Assembly: GCF_014904815.1 (NCBI RefSeq)
Contig: NZ_JACZFR010000025.1
Location: 62,001-126,000 of the forward strand
Source: Microbulbifer taiwanensis
GTDB taxonomy: Bacteria; Pseudomonadota; Gammaproteobacteria; Pseudomonadales; Cellvibrionaceae
Reading direction: 5' to 3'
Length of the DNA stretch: 64,000 nucleotides
In this document: positions 1 through 9,600 of the stretch, one piece after another
Layout of the letters: each line of letters begins with the position of its first letter
Position numbering within the stretch: position 1 is the first letter of the stretch
Position numbers and translations under genes: made by a program
Notes under the pieces: generated by a model
Seen by the model: only the letters and a program-made list of their open reading frames with translations
Database searches by the model: none
What the model was told of the DNA's origin: nothing

Positions 1-1209
1 GAGATCACCGGCTACGACGCCGTGTCCCTGCAGCCCAACGCCGGCTCCCAGGGCGAGTACGCCGGCCTGCTGGCAATCCGCGCCTATCACGCCAGCCGCG
101 GCGAGGGTGGGCGGGATATCTGCCTGATCCCCAGCTCCGCCCACGGCACCAACCCGGCCTCGGCGCAGATGTGCGGCATGCGCGTGGTGGTGGTCAGATG
201 CGATGAGCAGGGCAATGTGTGCCTGGACGACCTGCGCGAGAAGGCCGCCGAGCACAGCGAGCGGCTGGCGGCGATCATGGTCACCTATCCGTCCACCCAC
301 GGGGTCTTCGAGCAGGGTATCGGCGAGCTCAGCGAAATAGTGCACCGGCACGGCGGCCAGGTGTATATCGACGGGGCCAACCTCAATGCGATGGTAGGCC
401 TGTGCCAGCCGGGCGTGTTCGGCGGCGATGTCTCGCACCTGAACCTGCACAAGACCTTCTGTATCCCCCACGGCGGTGGCGGCCCGGGTGTCGGTCCGGT
501 GGCGGTGCGCGCGCACCTGGCGGAATTCCTGCCCGGTGCAGTCGGCGGCGCGGGTGCCGACGGGCGCCGCGGCGCACCCGTGTCCGCGGCCACTGCCGGC
601 AGTGCCAGTATTCTGCCGATCACCTGGATGTATATCCGCATGATGGGCCGCGATGGTCTGCGCTCGGCCACCGAAGTGGCGATACTCAACGCCAACTACA
701 TAGCCGCGCGCCTGCAGGAGCACTACCCGATACTGTATCGCGGCAGCGGTGGACATGTGGCCCACGAGTGTATCGTCGACCTGCGCCCGCTGAAGGAATC
801 CAGCGGTATTTTAGTGGACGACGTGGCCAAGCGACTGGTCGACTACGGTTTCCACGCGCCCACCATGTCCTTCCCGGTGGCGGGCACACTGATGATCGAG
901 CCCACCGAGAGCGAGTCGCTGGCGGAGCTGGACCGGTTCTGCGATGCGATGATCCAGATTCGCGCGGAAATCGCCCGTGTCGAAAATGGAGAATGGCCGC
1001 TGGGCGACAATCCGCTGGTCAATGCGCCGCACACGGCATCGGTAATGGCCGCCGACGGTTGGGCGCATCCCTACAGCCGCACAGAGGCGGTCTTTCCGCT
1101 GGAAGAGTTGCGCGGGCGCAAATACTGGCCGCCGGTGGGGCGGGTGGACAATGTGCACGGGGACAAGCACCTGGTCTGTTCCTGCGCACCGATTTCCGCC
1201 TACGAGTAG
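1..1209 (+). CDS. gcvP: Glycine dehydrogenase (decarboxylating), P protein of the glycine cleavage system, C-terminal part
   Basis: The reading frame is open from the first base, so the gene begins upstream of the window and only the last 402 residues of a protein usually near 950 residues are present. P protein decarboxylates glycine with pyridoxal phosphate and passes the aminomethyl group to the H protein lipoyl arm. The PLP lysine lies in [18 protein letters not shown] (fragment residue 151), preceded by the cofactor-binding [10 protein letters not shown] segment. [14 protein letters not shown] is also typical of the family. The C-terminus ([15 protein letters not shown]) is intact. The gene converges on the glutamate decarboxylase gene with only 29 bp between the stop codons. 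Identification is secure; the rest of the gcv operon cannot be seen. Confidence 0.97.
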   Translation, partial: EITGYDAVSLQPNAGSQGEYAGLLAIRAYHASRGEGGRDICLIPSSAHGTNPASAQMCGMRVVVVRCDEQGNVCLDDLREKAAEHSERLAAIMVTYPSTHGVFEQGIGELSEIVHRHGGQVYIDGANLNAMVGLCQPGVFGGDVSHLNLHKTFCIPHGGGGPGVGPVAVRAHLAEFLPGAVGGAGADGRRGAPVSAATAGSASILPITWMYIRMMGRDGLRSATEVAILNANYIAARLQEHYPILYRGSGGHVAHECIVDLRPLKESSGILVDDVAKRLVDYGFHAPTMSFPVAGTLMIEPTESESLAELDRFCDAMIQIRAEIARVENGEWPLGDNPLVNAPHTASVMAADGWAHPYSRTEAVFPLEELRGRKYWPPVGRVDNVHGDKHLVCSCAPISAYE

Positions 1210-1216
1210 CACTGCA

Positions 1217-1245
1217 GTGCTGAGAGCCGTGCCCGGCCTCAGCAC
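1217..1245. terminator. Hairpin between convergent gcvP and gadB
   Basis: GTGCTGAG at 1217-1224 pairs with CTCAGCAC at 1238-1245. The stem sits between two convergent stop codons and overlaps the last codon of the decarboxylase gene. No T-run follows on either strand, so a role as a shared terminator is plausible but weak. Confidence 0.3.
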
Positions 1246-2609
1246 TTGCTCGGCGACACCTTGGTGTGATCGTGCAGCTTCGGCGGCGTGACATTGCCGC
1301 CGTGCTGTCGCAGCCAATTGCAGGCGTTGATGATATCGCCGGCGAGGATATGCATGGTGTCCCGGTTCAGGTGCGGCCGCACCACCACCCGCAGTGTGTT
1401 GACCGATTCCGCATCCGGCGGCATCGAGTAGGCGGACAGCACCCAGCCGCGCTCGCGCACCTTGGCGGAAACGTCGTACTCGTTGAAATTGAGTCCCGGT
1501 TTCAGGGTCAGCGCCACCACCGGGATGCGCTGGGTCTTGTTCATGATGTCGAAGAAGCCGCTCTCCACCAGTTTACTTCGCAACCAGTTGGCGTTGTCCA
1601 CGGTGCGCTGCATCACGTCCCGGTAGCCGGAAAATCCCAGGCGCAGGAAGGCGTAGTACTGGTAGGCCACCGGCGCAGCATTGCGGCTGAAGTTCAGCGT
1701 GGAGGTGGGCATCTCGCCGCCCAGGTAATTGACGTAGAAGATCAGGTCCTCGCAAAACACCCGGTCGTCGCGGAAGATTATCCAGCCCAGTCCCGGCGGT
1801 ACCAGGCCGTACTTGTGTCCCGAGGCGTTGATGGACTGCACCCGCGGCAGGCGGAAATCCCACTCGTAGTCCGGGTAGAGAAAGGGATTGATAAAGCCGC
1901 CGGAGGCCGCGTCGATATGCAGCGGGATCGAGTGGCCGGTTTTCGCCTCGTAGTCGTCCAGCCACTTGTGGATAGCGTCGAAGTCATCGTCCTCGCCGGT
2001 AAAGGTCTGTCCGGCGATGGCCACCACGGCGATGGTGTTTTCGTCCACGAACTCGTCCAGTCGCTCCGCAGTCAGGCGGTAGTCTCCCACTTTGAGCGGC
2101 ACTTCGCGCGGTTCCACGTCGAAGTAGCGCATGAATTTTTTCCATACGATCTGTACATTGCCACCGGTGACCAGGTTCGGCTTACTGGCATCCACGCCCG
2201 CCTTTTCCCGCGCCTTGCGCCAGTTCCACTTGTGCGCCAGGCCGGCGAGCATGCAGGCCTCGGAGGAGCCGATGGTGGCGGTGCCGTAGGGCGTCGCGTC
2301 CGCGGGGCCATTCCACAGCCTGTGCAGCCAGCGCACCAGGCGTTGCTCTATGGCGAACATCTGCGGATACATATCGTGGTCGATATAGTTCTTCAGGTAA
2401 TTCTTGCGGGCGACTTCCAGGGATTCCGGCTCGGTAAAGGTGGTGACGAAAGAGGAGAGATTCATCACCGGCTGCGCGTCCGTCCAGCCCTCGGCATTGA
2501 CCATGGCCTCGGCCGCCCGCGGGGCTATACCATCCGCCGGCATCTGGTCCTCGGGAATATCATGGTTGTACTGGTCGAAGGGGGACTCTACCCGGGGTTT
2601 GGCGCACAT
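1239..2609 (-). CDS. gadB: Glutamate decarboxylase, PLP-dependent
   Basis: This 456-residue protein matches the GadA/GadB family in length and motifs. It converts glutamate to GABA and CO2 and consumes a proton, which in enterobacteria underlies acid resistance. The PLP lysine is K266 in SINASGHKYG; the cofactor-binding aspartate is D233 in HIDAASGG. TATIGSSEACML near residue 110 is the phosphate-binding region. The C-terminus ends in a His/Lys-containing tail (HDHTKVSPSKC), as in GadB, where the tail closes the active site at neutral pH. The ATG has a GAGGAG sequence about 11 bp upstream. No glutamate/GABA antiporter gene (gadC) lies next to it, so its coupling to acid resistance here is uncertain. 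Confidence 0.95.
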   Translation of the reverse strand: MCAKPRVESPFDQYNHDIPEDQMPADGIAPRAAEAMVNAEGWTDAQPVMNLSSFVTTFTEPESLEVARKNYLKNYIDHDMYPQMFAIEQRLVRWLHRLWNGPADATPYGTATIGSSEACMLAGLAHKWNWRKAREKAGVDASKPNLVTGGNVQIVWKKFMRYFDVEPREVPLKVGDYRLTAERLDEFVDENTIAVVAIAGQTFTGEDDDFDAIHKWLDDYEAKTGHSIPLHIDAASGGFINPFLYPDYEWDFRLPRVQSINASGHKYGLVPPGLGWIIFRDDRVFCEDLIFYVNYLGGEMPTSTLNFSRNAAPVAYQYYAFLRLGFSGYRDVMQRTVDNANWLRSKLVESGFFDIMNKTQRIPVVALTLKPGLNFNEYDVSAKVRERGWVLSAYSMPPDAESVNTLRVVVRPHLNRDTMHILAGDIINACNWLRQHGGNVTPPKLHDHTKVSPSKC

Positions 2610-2762
2610 CGACTGGCTGCTCCTCGGAGATCTCGCTGGGGTGGGCTGGTTGGCCTATGAATAATAAGGCTAGATCAAATATCCACTGAGCGAGTTGCCG
2701 GCCAATGGGCACGGGAAGTATTGCGCTGCTCAGTAGGTAGCACCGGGCAGGGCATTGGGGCG

Positions 2763-4034
2763 TCAGGATTCCGTCAGCCAGAGTATGGCCCGGCGCCCGC
2801 CGCGCTGCGGGCGATTGACATAGCGCCACCCCAGCCGCTCACTTAACCTGGCGGTCAGTTGCAGGCCGAGCCCGAAACCCAGCTCCCCTGAAGTGTCGCC
2901 GTTGTTGTGCTGTTGATTGAAGATTTCGACGCGGCAATTTCTCTGCCGAATGGCCACACTGCCCCGCGAAGTGTGCTGGAAGGCGTTGCGGATCAGGTTA
3001 CCCAGCAGAATGCGCGCGACCACTTCCGGCAGCGTGACCTCACAGGGCTCTGTGTCGATTTCCAGCGAGACTTCCTTGTCCCGTAGCAGGTAGTCGAGGT
3101 CGGCGGCCAGTTGCCTCACCAGCTGGTCCAGGGCAAAGGTGTTTTCCGGCAGCCGCTCGCCGCTGTCGCGGCCCAGCCAGAGCAGGGTTTCCGTCAGGTG
3201 CTTCATGGTCAGGCTGGCGCGCTCGATACGCTCCAGCGCCAGCTGTTCGCGGGGATCACCGCCGCTTTCTTCTTTCAGTTTGCGCAGCAGCTCGGCATTG
3301 CTGCGCACCGTCGTGATCGGAGTGCGCAATTCGTGGCTGGCGTGGCGTAGAAAACGGTGTTCACGCTCCAGGCTCTCCTCTACCGAGGTGAGACTGTTGC
3401 GGATAAGTTCCGCCATATCGTTGAGTTCCGGATAGGAGAAGTCCGGAACTGGCGCCTTCAGCATTTCCGGGTTCAGGGATCGGGTCCAGTTGCCGAGTCG
3501 TGCCACAGGTCCGGAAACCCGTTGTAACAGCAGCCAGATGATGGCGGCCAGGGCCAGGGCACTGGCGCCACTGATCAGTGCCAGTGTGTGCAGGTTGCCG
3601 CGAACGTTGCTTTCCACTATTGAGGAGATGGTGGCCGGGGAAATGCTCCGGCTGATAAAAACCCTGTCGTCATCCTGCTGGTAACCGATCAGAAAATAGA
3701 GCTCTTCCGGCGGCTTTGCGACACCGGGGCCCTGCTTGACCAGCTCACTGTTATTGACTGGTGGGCTGCCGAATGCCCTGCGCATTTCTGCCGGAAGCTG
3801 CTGCCAGTCGGGTGTTATCAGGAAACCCTCAAAATCCCGTGGCGTACTGCGCTGCGCTTTGGGCACAGTGCTCAGGTAGCGCTCGCCCGCCTGCTCCATT
3901 TGCATGGTGAGCATATTGTCCATTCCCAGCATAAAGTAGCGGGCTGCCAGCCAGGAATAGCCGAAGACCAGTAGCAGACCCAGGGCGAGGAAGGATATGG
4001 CGACAAACCATTTCAGGCTGAAAGATTTTTTCAA
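2763..4034 (-). CDS. Sensor histidine kinase, two transmembrane segments with HAMP domain
   Basis: The 423-residue protein has an N-terminal membrane helix (about residues 9-31), a periplasmic sensor region of roughly 125 residues, a second helix near 150-172, a HAMP linker, and a kinase core. The phosphoacceptor is H234 in RHASHELRTP. The N box is LLGNLIRNAFQHTS and the G2 box GFGLGLQL. The HATPase part is short. Its likely partner is the OmpR-type regulator at 6002-6685, which lacks an adjacent kinase; the multicopper oxidase gene lies between them on the other strand. The kinase gene therefore cannot simply be the last gene of the efflux operon transcript without reading through an antisense gene. 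The periplasmic ligand is unknown. No lysine- or histidine-rich metal-binding motif stands out in the sensor domain. Confidence 0.9.
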   Translation of the reverse strand: MKKSFSLKWFVAISFLALGLLLVFGYSWLAARYFMLGMDNMLTMQMEQAGERYLSTVPKAQRSTPRDFEGFLITPDWQQLPAEMRRAFGSPPVNNSELVKQGPGVAKPPEELYFLIGYQQDDDRVFISRSISPATISSIVESNVRGNLHTLALISGASALALAAIIWLLLQRVSGPVARLGNWTRSLNPEMLKAPVPDFSYPELNDMAELIRNSLTSVEESLEREHRFLRHASHELRTPITTVRSNAELLRKLKEESGGDPREQLALERIERASLTMKHLTETLLWLGRDSGERLPENTFALDQLVRQLAADLDYLLRDKEVSLEIDTEPCEVTLPEVVARILLGNLIRNAFQHTSRGSVAIRQRNCRVEIFNQQHNNGDTSGELGFGLGLQLTARLSERLGWRYVNRPQRGGRRAILWLTES

Positions 4035-4230
4035 TGGATGACTATCCCGCTGCTAGATGTATTGCAAAATAAACTAGGAAATTGAAGCGCTGGAGTAATA
4101 GTAAAGCATTTTCTGCTAATCGTATTTCACTTTCAGTTCTTGTGTTCAGGGTGCTGAGCGGTCACTGGCTTTTTCTGTACAGAGAGGTTGGTTGCAGTCT
4201 TTTTTGGGTTTCTAATTCTATTTTTATCGA

Positions 4231-4247
4231 GTTTAACCTGGGTAAAC
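4231..4247. promoter_or_regulatory. Near-palindrome upstream of the multicopper oxidase gene
   Basis: GTTTAACCTGGGTAAAC is a near-perfect inverted repeat 75-91 bp before the oxidase start, in an AT-rich 280-bp divergent spacer shared with the histidine kinase. Two direct TAAATTCC repeats (4253-4260 and 4271-4278) follow it. The TTAACC core resembles the tandem TTAACCG repeats in front of the efflux operon (12529-12546 region, read on the minus strand). A binding site for the neighbouring response regulator is an inference. Confidence 0.3.
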
Positions 4248-4321
4248 TTCTGTAAATTCCGTGTATTTCATAAATTCCCTTCCCTAGGATTTATTCAAAT
4301 CCATACAGGGAGGTGAAAATA

Positions 4322-5887
4322 ATGAAAAGACGGGATTTTCTGAAGAATAGTGTGATTGTATCTTCCGGACTGGCGTTGGGAACGTCAGTGAATGCCAGTG
4401 CTGCGGAAGCCGGATCCATCGGGTTGAACCAGAAAAGATCTATTGGAGAATACAATCGTCTCAATATTCCCCCGCAGATCTATCGCCCATTTCGCAAAAC
4501 CTACTCCCTGCCAACATTGTACATTCAAGATTCCCTGCACGAGTTCTACCCCGGCAGGCAGTCCTATGCGGTAAGTCTGTCGACGCTCTTCCACCGCTGC
4601 TCTTATCTGGGGCCGACGATCAGGGTAAAAAACGGGGACCTGGTCGAGTTCTCGATCGCCAATTTACGCTCCGAGCCGGTGACCAATCACTGGCACGGCA
4701 TGCATATCCCCGGCGCTATCGACGGCGGCCCGCACCAGATGATCCAGCCCGGGGAGACCTGGCGCTTTCGCATGGCGGTGAATCAGGAGGCGGCAACCAA
4801 CTGGTACCACGACCACACCTGTGAGAAAACCGCGGAACAGGTGTACTTCGGCCATGCGGGAATGTTTATTATCGAGGACGACAACAGTGAAATGCTGGGG
4901 CTTCCGAATACCTATGGCGTCAACGATATTCCACTGATTTTGCAGGACAAGCTGTTTGATAGCGCCTGGGAGCAGCAGTATTACATTGAGGCGGGGCCGG
5001 TATTCTGGGGGGATTATATTATCGCCAACGGCACCTTCAATCCCTACTGCCGGGTGGCGCCGGGCCTGATCAGGTTCCGTGTGCTCAATGCCGGCAACAA
5101 CCGCCAGTTCGGTCTTCACTTCCGGGATGGGCGGGAATTTTATGTGATTGCCGGCGACGGCGGTTTCCTGAACAATCCGGTCTTGGTCAACAAGGCCACT
5201 GTGTATCCGGGGGAGCGAATGGAGATGGTCGTGGATTTCTCCGGCGACCGCGGTGCTGTCCTGGATCTGCTGGCGGAGACGATAACGGCCAATCCGGCCG
5301 ATGGCCTGGTCGATATGCAGGTCATGCGCATACTGGTGAACGCCGGCTATCCACTGTTTGCGCGAGTGCCTTCAGTTCTGCGCCGTGAGCCGATCGACTG
5401 GGAGTCGGCGGTCGCCAATGCCCCCGCCGCATCCCGGTCATTCCGGATGAGTGCCAACGAGGACTCGACGGAAATGTATATCAATGACCAAGCCTACGAC
5501 ATGCATGTCGTCAATGAATCGGTACCGATTGGCGTTCCCGAGGTCTGGGAAGTGTCGGCAACGGGCGATCACCCGTTTCATGTACACGGCTGCTCCTTCC
5601 TGATTCTGGATATCGATGGCAAGCCCCCGGAGATGGAACTGCGCGGATGGAAGGACACGGTGGTACTGCCACTGCCGGATGGAAATACCAATGGAAGGTT
5701 TTTCAAGGCGCATATCCTGGTGGAATTCAATCACCCCACTTATAGATATCCCGACATAGAGAGTGAGGCCGCCGTCTTCAACAGGGACCTGGATTACCAT
5801 ATCCCCTACATGTACCACTGCCACCGCCTCGAGCACGAGGACAAGGGCATGATGGGGCAGTTTACGGTTTACCACGAGACTCAGTGA
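4322..5887 (+). CDS. Multicopper oxidase, Tat-exported (CueO/CotA/bilirubin-oxidase-like)
   Basis: ATG at 4322 is preferred over an upstream in-frame GTG because CAGGGAGG lies 6-7 bp before it. The resulting N-terminus MKRRDFLKNS is a twin-arginine signal, so the 521-residue enzyme is folded with copper before export to the periplasm. All copper-ligand motifs are present: HWHGMH (H123, H125), WYHDHT, HPFHVHG, and HCHRLEHEDKGM near the C-terminus (H499, C500, H501, H505, axial M510). Such enzymes oxidise Cu(I), phenols or other electron donors with O2. There is no methionine-rich insert as in CueO, so cuprous oxidase activity is not certain. It is transcribed toward the response-regulator gene and away from the kinase gene, which suggests copper or redox stress as the shared theme. 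That link is inferred. Confidence 0.92.
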   Translation: MKRRDFLKNSVIVSSGLALGTSVNASAAEAGSIGLNQKRSIGEYNRLNIPPQIYRPFRKTYSLPTLYIQDSLHEFYPGRQSYAVSLSTLFHRCSYLGPTIRVKNGDLVEFSIANLRSEPVTNHWHGMHIPGAIDGGPHQMIQPGETWRFRMAVNQEAATNWYHDHTCEKTAEQVYFGHAGMFIIEDDNSEMLGLPNTYGVNDIPLILQDKLFDSAWEQQYYIEAGPVFWGDYIIANGTFNPYCRVAPGLIRFRVLNAGNNRQFGLHFRDGREFYVIAGDGGFLNNPVLVNKATVYPGERMEMVVDFSGDRGAVLDLLAETITANPADGLVDMQVMRILVNAGYPLFARVPSVLRREPIDWESAVANAPAASRSFRMSANEDSTEMYINDQAYDMHVVNESVPIGVPEVWEVSATGDHPFHVHGCSFLILDIDGKPPEMELRGWKDTVVLPLPDGNTNGRFFKAHILVEFNHPTYRYPDIESEAAVFNRDLDYHIPYMYHCHRLEHEDKGMMGQFTVYHETQ

Positions 5888-5891
5888 ACCT

Positions 5892-5950
5892 CTGATAAAA
5901 TTCGCTTGAGCGCCCCTGAACCGACTACAGCGCTCACGCGAATTTATCAG
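5892..5950. terminator. Long imperfect inverted repeat between the convergent oxidase and response-regulator genes
   Basis: The arms 5892-5913 and 5930-5950 pair over about 20 bp with one bulge and one mismatch (both begin CTGATAAA when read inward). GGTTTTTC follows on the plus strand. Its position between two convergent stop codons fits a bidirectional terminator. The shape resembles other palindromic intergenic elements in this window. Confidence 0.5.
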
Positions 5951-6001
5951 GGTTTTTCAAGTGCTTTGTTCAGCCCGGCAATGGCCGTTGCCGATTTGTT
6001 C

Positions 6002-6685
6002 TCACTCCTTAAAATTTTCGTAGCATTTCAAAACGAAACCCTGCCCGGTCACCGTGTGCAGCAGGGGCGGCTCTTCGGGGCCGTCAATGGCCCGGCGCAG
6101 GTTGAACAAATGGACTTTCAGGCTGTTGCTGTCCGGAGGTGACTCCCCCCACACGGCCTGCTCCAGCTGCTGTCGGGATACCACTGCCGGCGAGGCACGC
6201 ATCAGGCATTCCAGCAGTTGCCAGCAGGTGGGGGACAGGCCGATGCTGCGTCCGCCACGGGTTAGGTTTTTTTCGCTCAGGTTCATCTCCAGGTCGCCGC
6301 AGCACAGGCGCTGCACCTGGCCGCTGCGGCGCCGGGCAAGGGCGCGCAGGCGCACCACCAGTTCCTCCATCTCGAAGGGCTTCAGCAGGTAGTCGTCGGT
6401 ACCCGCCTTGAATCCCTCCACCTTGTCCTCGAGCTGGTCGCGCGCGGTGAGCATCAGTATCGGCGTGTCGTCGCCGCGGGCGCGCAGCTGCTGGCAGGCC
6501 GAGAGGCCGTCCAGCCTCGGCAGGTTGAGGTCGAGTATCAGCGCCTCATAGCGATGTTTTTCCATCAGGTGCAGGCCTGCCACGCCGTTGCTCGCATGGT
6601 CGCAGCGGATTTCCTCCAGCGCCAGGTACTGCACCAGCGTCTGCGCCAGGTCCAGGTCGTCTTCCACCAACAGGATATTCAGCAT
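6002..6685 (-). CDS. OmpR/PhoB-family response regulator
   Basis: The 227-residue protein has a receiver domain (residues 1-120) with acidic pocket E8-D9-D10, phosphoacceptor D52 in LILDLNLPRLDG, and conserved lysine in LLKPFEMEE. It is followed by a winged-helix DNA-binding domain (about 128-223, ending HTVTGQGFVLK). Its ATG overlaps the end of the RND pump gene by 7 bp, so it is the last gene of an outer-membrane-factor/adaptor/pump/regulator operon. It most likely autoregulates this operon. The cognate kinase is probably the gene at 2763-4034. Direct repeats TTAACCG upstream of the operon fit the tandem sites this family uses. Confidence 0.93.
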   Translation of the reverse strand: MLNILLVEDDLDLAQTLVQYLALEEIRCDHASNGVAGLHLMEKHRYEALILDLNLPRLDGLSACQQLRARGDDTPILMLTARDQLEDKVEGFKAGTDDYLLKPFEMEELVVRLRALARRRSGQVQRLCCGDLEMNLSEKNLTRGGRSIGLSPTCWQLLECLMRASPAVVSRQQLEQAVWGESPPDSNSLKVHLFNLRRAIDGPEEPPLLHTVTGQGFVLKCYENFKE

Positions 6686-9600
6686 TGCGGTTCGACCGGG
6701 CGCTCCCGGCTCCTCCTGTTCCCAATCCAGCCCGCGGCTCTGTGCAGCAGGCTGTGAAAATCCCGCTGTATCAGCAACAGCGCTGGCATCAATAGAAGTG
6801 TAATCGCCGTGGCGAAGAGTATCCCGTAGCCCAGGGACACCGCCGCCGGAATCAGGAACTGCGCCTGGAAGGAGGTTTCGCTCAACAGCGGCATCAGGCC
6901 GGCGTAGGTGGTGAGGGAGGTCAGCAGCACGGCGCGCAGGCGACTGCGGCAGGCGGCTATGACAGCGTCTTCGATATTCGCGCTGCCCGCGCGCAATTGA
7001 TTGAAACGGGACACCAACAGCAGGCTGTCGTTAACGGCCACACCGGAGAGCGCGATGATACCGTTCAGCGACAGTATGCCGAGGGCTATATCGTTGATCC
7101 AGTGGCCGAGGATGGCGCCGACGATGCCAAAGGGGATGGCGCAGAGGATCAGCAGCGGCTGGGAATAGGATTTCAGGGGGATCGCCAGCAGCATGTAGAT
7201 GGCGAGCAGTGCGAACAGGAACACCTGCAGCATCGAGGACTGGGTCTCCGCCTGCTGTTCCGCCTCGCCGCCAAACTGGATATCCAGGCCGGGGTACTGT
7301 CGCTGCAGCTCGGGCACAAGGGAGCGCTTCAGTTGTGTCACCAGCTGGGGGGTGGGAATCACCTGCTTGTCCACATCCGCACTCAGGTAGACAGCGCGCT
7401 TGCCGTCGATGCGGGTGATGGTATCGCGGGTATAGCCGTAGCTGATGTCCGCCACCGCAGACAGCGGAATCGCATTTCCGTCACCGGTGCGCACGCGGGC
7501 GCTGCGGATATCGGCGGGGCTCTGCCGGCTGGATTCCGGGTAGCGCACTTTTACTTCGATTTCGTCGCTGTCGCGCTGGTAGCGCTGCACTATCTGGCCG
7601 CTGAACGCCTGCAGGACCTGGGTGGAAAGGTCACTGGTGGTGAGCCCCAGGGCGCGACCCTGTTGATTGAGTGCCAGGTTCAGCTGCGGCTGGCCCGGTT
7701 CCAGGTTGTCCTCGATACCACTGACCCCGGCGAAATCCTGCAGTTTTTCCTTCAGCGCACTGCCGGCGCGGGTCAGGGTGTCATCGTCGGCGGCGCGCAG
7801 CTCTATGCGCAGGGCGTCGGCCATCTGCGGGCTGTTGTAGACGGAGATGCTGCGCGCGCCCTCCGGTTGGCCGATCAGCTCCCGCCAGCGCCGGGTAAAG
7901 GTATTGGCGTCGTAGGGACTGTCGGCGGCGAGCTGCAGGGTGATCTTTCCGGCCTGGTCGCTCTCGGATGTCAACTGCAGGTGGGCGATGGCGTTCTGCC
8001 CCGGACTCTGTCCGCGCAGCTGGCGGTCCGCTTCATAGGCCTGTAGTTCCATCCGCTCGAGGTTGGCGTGGGTGAGGCCGAAGCTGGCATCGCTGGCCAT
8101 GGTGATATTTGCGCTGACCGTCTCTCCCGGAATATCGGGAAAGAAGCTGAAACGCACCGTGCCGGTGAGGGGCATGCTCACCACCAGGAAAAACACCGCG
8201 GTGAACAGCACCACCACCGCGTAGCGCTGGCGCAGTGCCCAGCGGATGGCGGGTGCGTAGCAGCGCTCGCCGAACCAGTAGAGACCCCGGTCGGCGCAGC
8301 GTTGCAGCCTGCGCCAGTAGACCGCCGGGGCGCTCTTCGGCGCCTGCGCGCGGGTATTCAGGTGGGCGAGATGGGCCGGCAGTATCAGCTTGGATTCCAC
8401 CATCGACAGCAGCAGGCAGAGGGTCACGATCACTGCGAACTGGGCGTAGAGTTCACCCAGCATGCCGCTGACATTGGACAGGGCGGTGAAGGCCACCACA
8501 GTGGTGAAGATGCCAAACAGGGTGGGTTTGGCCACATCCAAAGTGCCGCCAATGGTGTTGCGCAGGGAGTCGCCATCGACAGAACGCCGTGTATAGACAC
8601 TTTCACCCACCACTATGGCATCGTCCACGACTATGCCCAGCGCCATGATAAATCCGAGGGTGGTGAACTCGTTCAGGGTGAGACCCAGGCCGAGGGCGCT
8701 GTCCCCCATAAAGTAGAGGGTGCCCAACACGATAAACGGCAGCCCCGCCGCCACCCAGAAGGCCACCTGCAGATTCAGGAACAGCGCCAGGACGACAAAC
8801 ACCAGCAGGATACCGGTGAGCGCATTGCTGCCCAGCAACTGCAGCCGCTGGTCGATGGACTCGCTGCGGTCGTACCAGGTGGCCAGTTCCACTCCACGGG
8901 GCAGTACACCGCCACTGCGCCAGCGCTCCACCACCTGCCGGGCGGCGTCCACCGAGCGGGAGATATCGTCGCCGTCGCCGGCGATTACCTGCACGGCGAT
9001 ACTGTCGCGGTAGTTGTAGCGGGACAGCACCGGGGTACTCTCGTCAAAGGTATCGCGCACCAGCGCCACGTCGCCGATGGTGAGCTGGCGGCCGTCGCCG
9101 GCGCTGATCAGTGGCAGTGCGGCGAAATCCGCCGCAGTATAGGCCTGCTGCGCCGCTTCCAGTTGCAGGTAGCTGTTTTCGTTGCGCAATACTGCCGTGC
9201 GGGTACTGGTAGAACCGCGCCTGATCGCCTCTTCCACATCCGACAGGGTGAGGCCGTGGGCCTGCAGGCGCGCCTCGTCAATTTCGATCGCCATCATCGG
9301 GTTCTGCCAGCCGGAGAGGCTCACCTGGCTGATGGCCGCGCTTTCCAGCAACTCGCCTTTCAACTGCTCGGCGAGTTGCTGCAGCCTGTGGCGGTCGCCG
9401 TCGCTGTAGAGTTGCAACCAGAGGGCGTGTTCCCGGCGTCGGGCCTTTTCGATCACCGGGTTCTTGGCCTCGGCCGGAAAGCTGGAGATGGCGTCCACCT
9501 TGGCCCTGACATCCGTGAGCAGCCGGTCCAGGTCGTAACCGGACTGTTTTTCCACGGTGACGGTGGCGCCGCTGCCGGTTGATGCGCTGGTGACCGACTT

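Noticed and set aside
1266..2660. Long open frame (464 codons) on the plus strand opposite the glutamate decarboxylase gene
   Set aside because: Low-complexity Gly/Val/His-rich translation with no domain, a typical antisense shadow of a high-GC gene; the opposite strand encodes a clear enzyme.
8068..9582. 504-codon open frame on the plus strand within the RND pump gene
   Set aside because: Mirror translation of the pump gene rich in His, Gly and Gln, without protein features.
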